Shown: positions 20,547-32,525 of the stretch, in pieces | Position numbering within the stretch: position 1 is the first letter of the stretch | Layout: each line of letters opens with the position of its first letter | DNA from: Myxococcaceae bacterium | GTDB taxonomy: Bacteria; Myxococcota; Myxococcia; Myxococcales; Myxococcaceae | Direction: 5' to 3' | Length of the DNA: 64,000 nucleotides | NCBI GenBank assembly: GCA_017881265.1 | Contig: JADGRA010000006.1 | Span: 16,718 to 80,717 of the forward strand | The notes under the pieces: model-generated | Told to the model about the DNA's origin: nothing | Seen by the model: the letters and a program-made list of their open reading frames with translations, nothing else | The model's database searches: none | Translations under genes and position numbers: made by a program

Positions 20547-21601
20547 GGCTTCGCCTGCAGATGCGGCCCTTCCGGCTGCTGCTGCGTGCCCCGCTGCGGA
20601 CTGCGCATGGACGCCAGGCTGCGGTGGAAGGGCTGCTGCTCCTCCTCCGCGACAGCGAGGGGTGGGTGGGCCTCGGGGAAGTCACGCCGTTGCCGGACTT
20701 CGGCACGGAGTCGCTGGAAGCGGCGGTGCGCGCGCTGGGGACAGTTCGTCTGCCTGACAGCCTCGACGGCTTCCCCGGGGGCTTGGGCTTCTCCGTCCAA
20801 GCGCATGCCCCCGCGACGCGGGCCGGCGTCGAGATGGCGCTGCTGGACCTTCTGGCGCGGCGTCGCGGCGTCGCGTTGGCGACGCTGTTGGGAAGTCCCA
20901 GCGTCGGCCCGGTGCCAGTGAATGCGTTGCTGCGGGGGGAGACGGCGGCGGAGGCCGTGCGCGAGGCGAGGGGCGCGGTGGCTTCGGGCTTCCGGACGCT
21001 GAAACTCAAGGTCGGCAGTGCCTCCGCGGACGAGGACGCGGACCGGCTGGGTGCCGTCCGGGAGGCAGTCGGCCCGGCCATCCGTCTCCGGGCGGACGCC
21101 AACGGCGCCTGGACGGAGGCGGAAGCGCGCGTGCGGCTTCAGGGCCTCCTGGCGCTGGGCCTCGAGTACGTGGAACAGCCTGTCCCTGCGGCGGACATTG
21201 CCGGCCTTCGGCGGCTGCGGACGCTGCTGCCGGTGGCAGCCGATGAGGCGCTCGGACTCGAAGGCGCACCGGCCGCGCTGCTGGATGGCGAGCAGGGGCC
21301 TGCCGCGGACGTCCTGGTGCTGAAGCTATGCGTCGTCGGTGGAGTCATCGAGGCGCTGCAGCTGGCGGCCCGGGCCCGCGCGCGGGGGGTGGACACGGTG
21401 GTGACGGGTGTCATGGACGGCGCCGTGGGACGGGCTGCCGCGGGGCACCTGGCCCTGGCGCTGGGCGGCGACCGGGCCCACGGGCTGGCCACGGGAGCGC
21501 TGCTGGCCGAGGACCCCGGCGCCCACCCGGTGGTGGCGGGCGCGCTACAGCTGAAGGACGTGCCGGGCCTTGGCGTCCCGCCGGAGGCCCTCGGATGGTG
21601 A
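20543..21601 (+). CDS. menC: o-succinylbenzoate synthase
   Basis: The protein has 352 aa from a GTG overlapping menA. It is an enolase-superfamily member. The capping-domain start is PLRTAHGRQAAVEGLLLLL. The general base Lys lies in TLKLKVGSAS, metal ligands in RADANGAW, VEQPVP and VAADEA, and the second Lys in DVLVLKLCVVGG. It dehydrates SHCHC to o-succinylbenzoate. Dipeptide epimerases share the fold, but context fixes the role. The stop overlaps menE. Confidence 0.93.
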   Translation: MRLRLQMRPFRLLLRAPLRTAHGRQAAVEGLLLLLRDSEGWVGLGEVTPLPDFGTESLEAAVRALGTVRLPDSLDGFPGGLGFSVQAHAPATRAGVEMALLDLLARRRGVALATLLGSPSVGPVPVNALLRGETAAEAVREARGAVASGFRTLKLKVGSASADEDADRLGAVREAVGPAIRLRADANGAWTEAEARVRLQGLLALGLEYVEQPVPAADIAGLRRLRTLLPVAADEALGLEGAPAALLDGEQGPAADVLVLKLCVVGGVIEALQLAARARARGVDTVVTGVMDGAVGRAAAGHLALALGGDRAHGLATGALLAEDPGAHPVVAGALQLKDVPGLGVPPEALGW

Positions 21602-23067
21602 CTGCCTGCCCGGTGCAGACGCAGGCCGTCCGCGCCCCCCACCAGCTGGCCGTGGTGGTGGACTCGCGGCGCCTCTCCTTTCGAGAGCTGGACGCGGAAG
21701 TGACGGCCTGGGCTGGCCGGCTGCATGCGCGCGGTGTGGGGCCGGGCGGCCGCGTGGCCCTCCTCGCGTGGAATGGCCTCTCGGCGGTGGCGCTGCTGTT
21801 CGCCGTCCGTCGCTTGGGCGCGGCGCTGGCCCCCCTCAACGCGCGCCTGGTCAGGCCGGAACTGGCTGCACTCGTCGGGCGGCTGGCGCCGCAGGCCCTC
21901 CTCGTCGAGGAGGCGCTTCTGGACAGTCTTCCGGAGGGGGAGGTGTTGGAAGCCGTGGCGCGAGAGCCTGCCGAGGCACCGCCCGCCAGCGCAGGGGGTG
22001 GCCTGGACGCCGACTGGGCGGTCCTCTTCACCTCCGGCACCACCGGGCAGCCGAAGGGGGCGCGCCTTCCCGTCCGGGCCTTCCTCGCCAGTGCCGCCGC
22101 CTCGCGCGCCAACCTGGGCGCCGCTGCAGAGGAGCGCTGGCTATGTAACCTGCCCCTGTTTCACGTGGGGGGCCTGGCCATGGCCGTGCGGTGCGGCGTC
22201 GACGGTGCGGCCCTCGTCGTCCACCGCCGCTTTGACGCCGTCCAGACGGTGCGGGCGCTGTCCGAGGAAGCCATCACCCACGCCAGCCTGGTGGCGCGCA
22301 CGCTGGCCCTGGCGCTGGAGGCCGGTGCTGGGCCGGGCACCCTGCGGGCGGTGCTGGTGGGTGGAGGGCCGGTGCCTGCAGAACTGGCCGGCCGGGCGCG
22401 CCGGGCCGGCCTGCCGGTGCTTCAGACGTATGGCCTCACCGAGGCCTGTTCGCAGGTGGCCACGGAGCGACCGGCCGAGGCGGACGGCACCACGGCCGGC
22501 CGTGCGCTGCCGGGACTGGCGCTGCGCATTGCCGCCGCCGACGGCACCCCGGCCAGCCCGGGTGAGGCGGGAGAAATTCACGTCCAGGGGCCCACCCTCA
22601 TGGCGGGGTACCTGGAGGACGGGGAGGCCTCGGCCCGGGCGCTGGCCGGCGGCTGGCTTCACACCGGGGACGTGGGAAGCCTGGACGCGCAGGGGCGCCT
22701 GCGGGTGCTGGCGCGCCGGCTGGACCTCATCCTCTCCGGCGGGGAAAACGTCTACCCGGCCGAGGTGGAAGCGGTGCTGGCCGCGCACCCGGCGGTGGCG
22801 GAGGCGGCGGTGGTGGGGCGGCCCGACGCCGCCTGGGGCGAAGTCCCGGTGGCGGCCGTGGTGCTGCGCCCCGGCGCCCGGGCCGATGGACTTCTGGAGT
22901 GGGCGCGCGGCCGGCTGGCGCGCTTCAAGGTGCCGGCCGAGGTGGTGGCGGTGACTGCGCTTCCCCGCACGGCGGCGGAGAAAGTGGACCGGGCTGCGCT
23001 GCGAGAGGTCCTGGCGGCAGCCGGACGAGACGGACGTGAACCAGCAACCGGGAAGAGGGCCTTGTGA
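21595..23067 (+). CDS. menE: o-succinylbenzoate-CoA ligase
   Basis: The protein has 490 aa from the ATG at 21595, with a GTG one codon later. It is an ANL-superfamily adenylate-forming enzyme. The P-loop-like motif is LFTSGTTGQPKG; TYGLTEACSQVATE, then HTGDVGSLDAQGRLRVLARRLDLILSGGENVYPAEVE and the C-terminal RTAAEKVDR Lys region follow. It activates o-succinylbenzoate as CoA ester for MenB. It is the last gene of the overlapping men block. The 76-bp gap that follows is the only sizeable gap between menF and the regulator gene. Confidence 0.93.
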   Translation: MVTACPVQTQAVRAPHQLAVVVDSRRLSFRELDAEVTAWAGRLHARGVGPGGRVALLAWNGLSAVALLFAVRRLGAALAPLNARLVRPELAALVGRLAPQALLVEEALLDSLPEGEVLEAVAREPAEAPPASAGGGLDADWAVLFTSGTTGQPKGARLPVRAFLASAAASRANLGAAAEERWLCNLPLFHVGGLAMAVRCGVDGAALVVHRRFDAVQTVRALSEEAITHASLVARTLALALEAGAGPGTLRAVLVGGGPVPAELAGRARRAGLPVLQTYGLTEACSQVATERPAEADGTTAGRALPGLALRIAAADGTPASPGEAGEIHVQGPTLMAGYLEDGEASARALAGGWLHTGDVGSLDAQGRLRVLARRLDLILSGGENVYPAEVEAVLAAHPAVAEAAVVGRPDAAWGEVPVAAVVLRPGARADGLLEWARGRLARFKVPAEVVAVTALPRTAAEKVDRAALREVLAAAGRDGREPATGKRAL

Positions 23068-23111
23068 GAGCGAGAAGCGTGGCCGGGGAAACCAGCAGCG
23101 AAGGGCGCCAA

Positions 23112-23129
23112 GTTCACGTAGTCTTGAAC
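23112..23129. promoter_or_regulatory. Candidate second operator, GTTCA-N8-TGAAC, before polyprenyl synthase
   Basis: GTTCACGTAGTCTTGAAC has the same outer GTTCA/TGAAC arms and the same 18-bp length as the perfect palindrome at 14859-14876, and shares its CTTGAAC half-site. It lies in the only sizeable gap in the men operon, 14 bp before the polyprenyl synthase ATG. GTGAAC at 23133-23138 adds a further half-site. The match could be chance; shared spacing and pathway make it worth testing. Confidence 0.4.
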
Positions 23130-23143
23130 GCGGTGAACCTCCC

Positions 23144-24130
23144 ATGGAACTGACCGCGGCCGCCAATGAGTTCCTGCGGGCCACCGAAGACCGGCTGGGC
23201 CTCGTCCTCAACCGCGCCGGGGGCGGGGTGGCTGCCTCGGACACGCTGGGCAATGCGGCCCGACACCTGTGCATCGGCGGCGGGGGGAAGCGGCTGCGGC
23301 CGCTGATGGTGCATCTGTTTGGACGGGCCGTGGACGCCTCGGCCGCCTCGCTGCTCCACGTCGGGGTGGCGGCCGAGTTGGTGCACTCGGCCAGCCTCCT
23401 GCACGACGACGTGGTGGACCAGGGCATGTTCCGCCGCGGTCGGCCGACGGTGAATGCCCTGTGGGGCAACATCGTCGCGGTGATGGGGGGAGACCTGCTG
23501 CTCTGCGTGGCCCTCGATGAATTGTCCACGCTGGACCGGGCGGTGACGGCCAGCGCGGTCGCCACCGTGGCGGAGATGACGCGGGCCACCATCGGCGAGG
23601 TGGAGGCCCGCGGGGACCTCTCCCTGCCGCCCGAACGGCTGCGTGCCATTGCCGAGGGAAAGACGGGTGCCCTGTTTGGCTTCTGTGGCGCCGCCGCGGC
23701 GACGCTGGCCGGCAAGCCCGAGGTCGCGCGCCGGTTTGACACCTTCGGGCGCCATCTGGGCGTGGCCTTTCAGATTGCCGATGACTTGAAGGACCTCACC
23801 GGAGGCGACCCGGGCAAGCCCCCCTTCGCCGACATCCGTGCACGCACCCCGTCCTTGCCGCTGCTGCTGGCCGCCGCCAGCGACGCCGAGGTGCGCCGGG
23901 GCCTCAAGGAACTGTGGGCCTTCGGGTCCATGCCAGATGAGAGGGTGCGCGAGGTGGGTCAGGCGGTCCTCGGCAGCCCGGCGATGGGGGAGGCGCGCGT
24001 GGAGCTCCACCGGGAAATCTCCCGCGCCCTGGATGCGCTCGGCACCTACGCACAGGAGCCGGGTGGGGAGCAGCTGGTGGCCTGGACGCAGGCGCTGGGC
24101 GAGGCCTTCGTGGAGGGAATTCCAGCATGA
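23144..24130 (+). CDS. Polyprenyl diphosphate synthase (menaquinone side chain)
   Basis: The protein has 328 aa from the ATG at 23144. The frame is open upstream to 23036 but that part overlaps menE and is low-complexity. It is a trans-isoprenyl diphosphate synthase with GGGGKRLRPLMV, the first Asp-rich motif LLHDDVVDQG and the second QIADDLKD. The DDxxD rather than DDxxxxD first motif fits long-chain all-trans synthases. It makes the C35-C45 tail for MenA; chain length cannot be read. Its stop overlaps the regulator gene (ATGA, 24127-24130). Confidence 0.9.
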   Translation: MELTAAANEFLRATEDRLGLVLNRAGGGVAASDTLGNAARHLCIGGGGKRLRPLMVHLFGRAVDASAASLLHVGVAAELVHSASLLHDDVVDQGMFRRGRPTVNALWGNIVAVMGGDLLLCVALDELSTLDRAVTASAVATVAEMTRATIGEVEARGDLSLPPERLRAIAEGKTGALFGFCGAAAATLAGKPEVARRFDTFGRHLGVAFQIADDLKDLTGGDPGKPPFADIRARTPSLPLLLAAASDAEVRRGLKELWAFGSMPDERVREVGQAVLGSPAMGEARVELHREISRALDALGTYAQEPGGEQLVAWTQALGEAFVEGIPA

Positions 24131-24747
24131 AGGGCTATGGCTGGTCCGATGCGCCGATGGTGTCGCCCGGTGACCCGGAAGAGGGCGGGCTGCCGCGCTG
24201 GGAATCCATCGCCGTGGAAGCGGTCGGCCATGTCATTGAATTCTGGGGTTTCAAGCACAACCAGGGCCGGGTGTGGGCGCTCTTGTACCTGCGGGCGACC
24301 GCGATGAGCGCCACGCAGTTGGAGGATGCGCTCGGGCTCAGCAAGGGGGGCGTGTCCATGCTGGTCCGGGACCTGGAACGCTGGGGAGTGGTACACCGAG
24401 TGCGCCAGCCGGGGGCTGGGGCCTGGCACTACGCCTCGGAGACGGACCTGGTGCGGATGGTGACCCGCGTCATTGAAGAGCGCGAGCTGGCCTTTCTCTC
24501 CCGCATCCGGGCCGAGCTGACCGAGGCCCGTCGCGTCGCGTCGAGCGCCCCCGGCGTGGCGCGGGACCGGCTGGCCCGCCTGGAACGCATGAATTCCCTG
24601 GCCCAGGCGGCCGAGCGGGCGCTGCGTGTGTTCCTGCGCACCGCGCGACTGGACGTCCGTTCCATGCTGGCCACCTTCCGGGACCCCGGCGCGGCACTGC
24701 GGGCGCGCGGCTCCGCCCCCCTGTCCGTCCCCCAGCAGAAGTCTTGA
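24127..24747 (+). CDS. MarR/GbsR-like winged-helix transcriptional regulator
   Basis: The protein has 206 aa. A winged helix-turn-helix (about residues 35-100: KHNQGRVWALLYLRATAMSATQLEDALGLSKGGVSMLVRDLERWGVV) is followed by the AGAWHYASETDL wing and a long C-terminal helical dimerisation region. The pattern fits the GbsR subgroup of MarR-type regulators. As the last gene of the men operon, overlapping the polyprenyl synthase, it is a candidate autoregulator of quinone synthesis acting at the GTTCA-N8-TGAAC sites (inference). No ligand-binding residues can be assigned. Confidence 0.8.
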   Translation: MKGYGWSDAPMVSPGDPEEGGLPRWESIAVEAVGHVIEFWGFKHNQGRVWALLYLRATAMSATQLEDALGLSKGGVSMLVRDLERWGVVHRVRQPGAGAWHYASETDLVRMVTRVIEERELAFLSRIRAELTEARRVASSAPGVARDRLARLERMNSLAQAAERALRVFLRTARLDVRSMLATFRDPGAALRARGSAPLSVPQQKS

Positions 24748-24773
24748 CAGTCCGCCCGCCGCCGACGTACGAC
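24744..24773 (+). promoter_or_regulatory. Sigma-70-type promoter in the gap after the men operon
   Basis: A consensus -35 TTGACA (24744-24749) is followed by 18 bp and TACGAC (24768-24773). The -10 resembles those of other promoters in this window (TACAAG before the tRNA, TACACC before rpsP). Transcription would start near 24780 and run into the terminator at 24868-24906 without a convincing open frame. Confidence 0.45.
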
Positions 24774-24779
24774 CGCCGG

Positions 24780-24906
24780 ACTTTTTGACGCAGGGCCGCG
24801 CTGCTTTCCCCAGAGGAGGAGTGTCCGCACCCCTCAGTTCGGACTTCTGTTTTTCTGGATGCCGTTGAAAGCCCGGCCACTCTGGGAGGGGGGGCCGGGC
24901 TTTCTT
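24780..24906 (+). ncRNA. Candidate small RNA of about 125 nt
   Basis: The stretch lies between a strong promoter and an intrinsic terminator, in a gap bounded by a + strand operon and a - strand gene. It holds no long open frame. A 15-codon GTG frame after GAGGAG exists but its ribosome binding site is only one base from the start. No match to 4.5S, 6S or tmRNA signatures was noticed. The transcript is inferred, not seen. Confidence 0.35.
24868..24906 (+). terminator. Intrinsic terminator
   Basis: An 11-bp perfect stem AAAGCCCGGCC / GGCCGGGCTTT encloses a 14-nt loop and is followed by CTT on the + strand. It would end transcription from the men operon or from the candidate small RNA, just before the convergent gene at 24945. 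Confidence 0.8.
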
Positions 24907-24944
24907 GTCCGCCCTCCGCCCGCGGCTAGCCAGCCGAACGGGCG

Positions 24945-25292
24945 CTAGGCCTCGTCCTCGTCGGCGTCTTCCTCGTCGTCGTCGAGGTCGTCGTCGTCCT
25001 CATCGTCGTCGAGGTCGTCCTCGTCTTCTTCTTCCTCGTCTTCTTCGTCGGCCTTGGCGTCGAGGTCTTCCAGGTCCTCGGTCTCGAAGGCCATGGCCAG
25101 GCTGAACTTCTTCCCCAGCGCCGCCACCTGGGTGCGCATCTCGGTCAGCGCCGCGACGAAGTCCTCGACCAGGTTGGCCGGTGCCTTGGCGTCGCAGCTG
25201 GTGCAGACCAGCTTCTCGGAACCATCACTCAGGTCCTGGACGTCGATTTCGAAGGTCGCGTCGCACTTCTGGCAAGTGAAGTCGATGGTCAT
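24945..25292 (-). CDS. Small zinc-ribbon protein with highly acidic C-terminal tail
   Basis: The protein has 115 aa. The N-terminal zinc ribbon carries two CxxC pairs (C8-x2-C11 in FTCQKCDATFEID, then VCTSCDAKA). A short helical middle follows, and from about residue 70 on the tail is almost entirely Asp and Glu. The tail is encoded by GTC/CTC-type repeats on the + strand. The role is unknown; acidic-tailed zinc ribbons may bind basic proteins or nucleic-acid complexes. It starts 6 bp downstream of the gltA stop on the same strand, so it is likely co-transcribed with citrate synthase. Confidence 0.75.
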   Translation of the reverse strand: MTIDFTCQKCDATFEIDVQDLSDGSEKLVCTSCDAKAPANLVEDFVAALTEMRTQVAALGKKFSLAMAFETEDLEDLDAKADEEDEEEEDEDDLDDDEDDDDLDDDEEDADEDEA

Positions 25293-25298
25293 GGTCGC

Positions 25299-26591
<1,293 letters not shown>

Positions 26592-26607
26592 GCTGTCCTC
26601 ATTCCCC

Positions 26608-26645
26608 CGGGCGGGGCTCGGTTGCAACCCCAAAAAAGCCGCCCG
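26608..26645 (-). promoter_or_regulatory. Possible structured 5' leader of gltA
   Basis: A perfect 7-bp outer stem (CGGGCGG at 26608-26614 with CCGCCCG at 26639-26645) encloses the 10-bp palindrome GGTTGCAACC and a run of six A (T on the transcribed - strand). It lies 17-54 bp upstream of the gltA ATG, thus probably in its leader. It could affect translation or simply be a DNA palindrome. Confidence 0.3.
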
Positions 26646-26686
26646 TGCATTGTGCTCCAAGGACGGGTCTGGCGCTCGAAATGAGA

Positions 26687-26705
26687 TGCGCACCGCGGGT
26701 GCGCA
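26687..26705. promoter_or_regulatory. Candidate operator between gltA and icd: 19-bp perfect inverted repeat
   Basis: TGCGCACCGCGGGTGCGCA is two perfect 8-bp arms around GCG. It lies 5 bp upstream of the icd -35 box and in the shared divergent region, so a bound protein could act on both TCA promoters. No regulator gene is adjacent. Confidence 0.45.
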
Positions 26706-26709
26706 AGGC

Positions 26710-26739
26710 TTGCGGCTTCTTCGCGGAGGAGCCTATACC
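26710..26739 (+). promoter_or_regulatory. Promoter of the icd-mdh-sucCD-ndk operon
   Basis: TTGCGG (26710-26715), an 18-bp spacer and TATACC (26734-26739) give a plausible sigma-70 type promoter; transcription would start near 26746, 30 bp before the icd ATG, leaving GGAGG (26764-26768) as ribosome binding site. Confidence 0.5.
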
Positions 26740-26775
26740 CCCGCCGCCCCCACGGGGGCCTTCCGGAGGTCATCC

Positions 26776-29059
<2,284 letters not shown>

Positions 29060-29090
29060 GACGACGCACGGGCGAGTCGAACGAGGAACG

Positions 29091-30263
29091 ATGAAAATCC
29101 ACGAGTACCAGGGCAAGGAGCTGTTCCGGAAATACGGCGTCCCGGTGCCCCGCGGCATCCTGGCGACCACGCCCGCCGAGGCCGAGCAGGCCGCCCGGCA
29201 GCTCAACACCAAGGTGGTGGTGGTCAAGGCGCAGATTCATGCCGGCGGCCGGGGGAAGGGCGGCGGGGTGAAGCTGGCTCGCTCGCCTGAGGAGGCCCGG
29301 AAGCTGGCCTCGGAAATCCTCGGAATGCAGCTCCGCACGCACCAGACGGGTCCGGCGGGGCAGAAGGTCCGCAAGGTGTACATCGAGGAGGGGCTCGACA
29401 TCGCCCGCGAGCTCTACCTGGGAATGACCCTCGACCGGGCCCTGTCTCGGGTCAGCATCATGGCCTCGAGCGAGGGCGGGGTGGAAATCGAGGAAGTGGC
29501 CGCCAAGCATCCCGAGCGCATCCACGTCGAATCCGTCGACCCGGGCGCCGGCTTCTGCGACTTCCAGGGACGAAAGTTGGCCTTCGCGCTCGGCCTCACC
29601 GGCCCCACCGTCGGGCGCTTCGTCGCCTTCTGCCGCGCGCTCGAGCGCTGTTACGTGGAAACCGACGCGAGCCTCGCGGAGGTCAATCCGCTCGTCGTCC
29701 TCAAGGACGGCGGGGTGGTGGCCCTCGACTCGAAGATGAACTTCGACGACAACGCGCTGTACCGGCATGCCGACGTCGCCGCGTACCGCGACGTGGACGA
29801 GGAGGACCCGCGGGAGGCCAAGGCCAAGGAGTTCGACCTGGCGTACATCGCGCTGGACGGGAACATCGGCTGCATGGTGAACGGCGCCGGCCTGGCGATG
29901 GCCACCATGGACACCATCAAGCTGGTGGGAGGGGCGCCGGCGAACTTCCTCGACGTCGGCGGCGGGGCCACCCGCGAGAAGGTGACGGCGGCCTTCAAGC
30001 TGATTCTCGACGACCCCGGGGTGAAGGCCGTGCTGGTCAACATCTTCGGAGGCATCATGAAGTGCGACGTCATTGCCGATGGAGTGGTGGCGGCAGCACG
30101 CGAAGTCCAGCTGCGGGTCCCGCTGGTGGTGCGCCTCGAAGGCACCAACGTGGAGAAGGGCAAGGAGATTCTGCGGACGTCGGGCCTGGCCATCACGCCC
30201 GCCGACAACCTGCGCCAGGCGGCGGAACGGGCCGTGGCCGCCGTCCGCGGGGTGAAGTCATGA
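29091..30263 (+). CDS. sucC: Succinyl-CoA synthetase beta subunit
   Basis: The protein has 390 aa and starts 31 bp after mdh. It begins [22 protein letters not shown] (ATP-grasp entry). [18 protein letters not shown], then [43 protein letters not shown] and GGGATREKV follow. It binds nucleotide and forms the alpha2beta2 or alpha-beta enzyme with SucD. It overlaps sucD (ATGA at 30260-30263). Confidence 0.97.
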   Translation: MKIHEYQGKELFRKYGVPVPRGILATTPAEAEQAARQLNTKVVVVKAQIHAGGRGKGGGVKLARSPEEARKLASEILGMQLRTHQTGPAGQKVRKVYIEEGLDIARELYLGMTLDRALSRVSIMASSEGGVEIEEVAAKHPERIHVESVDPGAGFCDFQGRKLAFALGLTGPTVGRFVAFCRALERCYVETDASLAEVNPLVVLKDGGVVALDSKMNFDDNALYRHADVAAYRDVDEEDPREAKAKEFDLAYIALDGNIGCMVNGAGLAMATMDTIKLVGGAPANFLDVGGGATREKVTAAFKLILDDPGVKAVLVNIFGGIMKCDVIADGVVAAAREVQLRVPLVVRLEGTNVEKGKEILRTSGLAITPADNLRQAAERAVAAVRGVKS

Positions 30264-31153
30264 GCATCCTGGTCGACGGCAACACACGCGTCCTGTGCCA
30301 GGGCATCACCGGTGCCGCCGGTTCATTCCACTGCGGGCAGATGCTGGAGTACGGGACGGAGCTGGTGGCCGGGGTGACGCCGGGGAAGGGTGGCACGCGG
30401 TTTCAGGAGGACGTCCCCGTCTTCAACACCGTGACCGAGGCGGTCCGGGAGACGGGCGCCAACGCGAGCGTCATCTTCGTCCCCCCGGCCTTCGCGGCCG
30501 ACGCCATCCTGGAGGCCGCCGACGCAGGGGTGTCCCTCATCATCACCATCACCGAGGGCATTCCGGTGCTGGACATGGTGCGGTGCAAGTACGCGCTGCG
30601 CGGCTATTCGTCCGTGCGTCTGGTGGGGCCCAACTGTCCCGGCGTCATCACGCCGGGAGCGAAGTGCAAGATTGGCATCATGCCGGGCCACATCCACCGT
30701 CCCGGGCGCATCGGAGTGGTGTCGCGCTCCGGAACGCTGACCTACGAGGCCGTCTACCAGCTCACCCAGCTCAACCTCGGCCAGTCCACCGCGGTGGGCA
30801 TCGGCGGAGACCCCGTCAACGGGACGGACTTCGTGGACTGCCTGAAGCTCTTCAATGCGGACCCCGATACCGACGCCGTCATCATGATTGGCGAAATCGG
30901 CGGCAGCGCCGAGGAGACGGCAGCGGACTACATCGCCCGCGAGTTCAAGAAGCCCATCGCCGGCTTCATCGCCGGCGTGTCCGCACCACCCGGAAAGCGG
31001 ATGGGCCATGCTGGCGCCATCATCGCCGGGGGAAAAGGCACCGCGGCGGAGAAGATTCGGGCCATGGAGGCTGCGGGCGTGCTGATGGCGCCTTCCCCCA
31101 CCGAGCTCGGAACCACCCTTCAGGCCGCTCTCAAGCGGGGAGCCCGCAGCTGA
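30260..31153 (+). CDS. sucD: Succinyl-CoA synthetase alpha subunit
   Basis: The protein has 297 aa. The CoA-binding Rossmann region is [33 protein letters not shown], then IVGPNCPG-type [14 protein letters not shown] and the active-site His region [18 protein letters not shown]. Phosphohistidine transfers phosphate between the nucleotide on SucC and succinate. It overlaps sucC. Confidence 0.97.
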   Translation: MSILVDGNTRVLCQGITGAAGSFHCGQMLEYGTELVAGVTPGKGGTRFQEDVPVFNTVTEAVRETGANASVIFVPPAFAADAILEAADAGVSLIITITEGIPVLDMVRCKYALRGYSSVRLVGPNCPGVITPGAKCKIGIMPGHIHRPGRIGVVSRSGTLTYEAVYQLTQLNLGQSTAVGIGGDPVNGTDFVDCLKLFNADPDTDAVIMIGEIGGSAEETAADYIAREFKKPIAGFIAGVSAPPGKRMGHAGAIIAGGKGTAAEKIRAMEAAGVLMAPSPTELGTTLQAALKRGARS

Positions 31154-31184
31154 ACTTGCAGTCCAGGAAGGGAACGACACCGCA

Positions 31185-31622
31185 ATGGTACAGGAACGGA
31201 CGCTGTCCATCATCAAGCCGGACGGCCTGGAGAAGGGCGTCATCGGGAAAATCATCGCCCGCTTCGAGGAGCACGGGCTGAAGCCCGTGGCGATTCGGCT
31301 GGCCCACCTCTCGACCCGGGAGGCGGAAGGCTTCTACGCCGTTCACAAGGCGCGACCCTTCTTCAAGGACCTCGTCACCTTCATGACGTCGGGACCCGTG
31401 GTGCTGATGGTGCTGGAGGGGGAAAATGCCATCCAGCGCAACCGCGACATCATGGGGGCCACCAACCCGGCGAATGCCGCCCCGGGCACCATTCGCAAGG
31501 ACTTTGCCACCGACGTGGAGAAGAACACCGTGCATGGGTCGGACGGCCCGGACACGGCCAAGGCCGAGATTGCGTACTTCTTCCGCGAGACCGAGCTCCA
31601 CCCCTACGCCTACCGTCGCTAG
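31185..31622 (+). CDS. ndk: Nucleoside diphosphate kinase
   Basis: The protein has 145 aa. It shows [39 protein letters not shown] and the phosphorylated histidine H117 in NTVHGSD, all conserved. It equilibrates NTP pools and here sits 31 bp after sucD, where it could recharge the nucleotide made by succinyl-CoA synthetase. Confidence 0.98.
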   Translation: MVQERTLSIIKPDGLEKGVIGKIIARFEEHGLKPVAIRLAHLSTREAEGFYAVHKARPFFKDLVTFMTSGPVVLMVLEGENAIQRNRDIMGATNPANAAPGTIRKDFATDVEKNTVHGSDGPDTAKAEIAYFFRETELHPYAYRR

Positions 31623-32478
31623 CCCGACGGCTGTCGCCGGGGCCGGCGGGCCAGCCCCCACCCCGGCCTACAGCGCCGCCTTCGTCCTCGGGCTGCGGCG
31701 GTGGTTCTGGCCCTGGGCGCGCCTGTGGTTCCGGCCCACCATCTCCGGGTGGGAACACCTCCCGGAGACGCCCTTCCTCTGCGTCGCCAACCACAGCGGC
31801 TACGGGGTGATGGAGATTCTGACGCTGCTGTGCCTGTGGGCCGAGCGGTTCGGGCTGTCGCGGCCCGTGGTGGGCCTGGCGCATGACATCGGGCTGTGGT
31901 GGCCCTTTCGCCTCGTCGTGCTGCGGATTGGCGGCGTGCGCGCGAGCAGCGCGGCTGGCCTCCGGCCGCTGGCCCAGGGCTTTCCGGTGCTGGTGTTTCC
32001 TGGCGGGGACCTGGACGCGCTGCGCCCTTTCCGTGCGCGGAACCAGGTGGTGTGGGGCCACCGGCATGGCTTTCTCCGCACAGCGCGCGACGCGCGGGTG
32101 CCGGTGGTGCCGCTCGTCATCTCCGGCAGCCACGCCCAGTACACCCTGCTGCCCGGAGGGCCCCTCATCGCCCGGCTGCTGGGCCTTCGCCACCTCCGCC
32201 TGGCCACCTGGCCCCTTCCCCTCGGCGGCGCCGTGCTGCTTGGCGCGCTCGGCCTGTGGCTGGCCGGCCTTCTCGCTGGACCCTGGGTGCTGCTGGCCCT
32301 GGGCTTGGCCTTCTGGCCCAACCCGACGCGCATCGACTACCGGTTTCTCCCGCCGGAGGCGCCGCCCGGCGCGGACGTCGAGGGTCCGGTGCTGGCCCAG
32401 CGGGCGACGGCCTTGCGCCAGCGGATGGAAGGCGCGCTGGGCGAGCTCGCCGCGACACGCCGGACGCCCTGGGGCTGA
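31570..32478 (+). CDS. PlsC-like glycerolipid acyltransferase, start uncertain
   Basis: It has about 302 aa if the TTG at 31570 (inside ndk) is used. There is no ATG or GTG in frame before the conserved part; a CTG at 31693 would give [15 protein letters not shown] as N-terminus, which looks more natural for the family. Motifs are [16 protein letters not shown] (the NHxxxx site, but without the usual Asp), [17 protein letters not shown] and [13 protein letters not shown]. One or two hydrophobic segments lie near the C-terminus (about 215-250 counted from 31570). It probably transfers an acyl chain in phospholipid synthesis; the substrate is unknown. Confidence 0.75.
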   Translation: MRTSSARPSSTPTPTVASPTAVAGAGGPAPTPAYSAAFVLGLRRWFWPWARLWFRPTISGWEHLPETPFLCVANHSGYGVMEILTLLCLWAERFGLSRPVVGLAHDIGLWWPFRLVVLRIGGVRASSAAGLRPLAQGFPVLVFPGGDLDALRPFRARNQVVWGHRHGFLRTARDARVPVVPLVISGSHAQYTLLPGGPLIARLLGLRHLRLATWPLPLGGAVLLGALGLWLAGLLAGPWVLLALGLAFWPNPTRIDYRFLPPEAPPGADVEGPVLAQRATALRQRMEGALGELAATRRTPWG

Positions 32479-32525
32479 GCGTTTTGACTCGGTGGCCTGC
32501 ACCGTGCGAAAGGCCGCAGGTTGAC

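Noticed and set aside
24945..25060. GTC/CTC trinucleotide run suggesting a repeat array or CRISPR-like tract
   Set aside because: It encodes the Asp/Glu-rich tail of the zinc-ribbon protein and has no repeat-spacer order.
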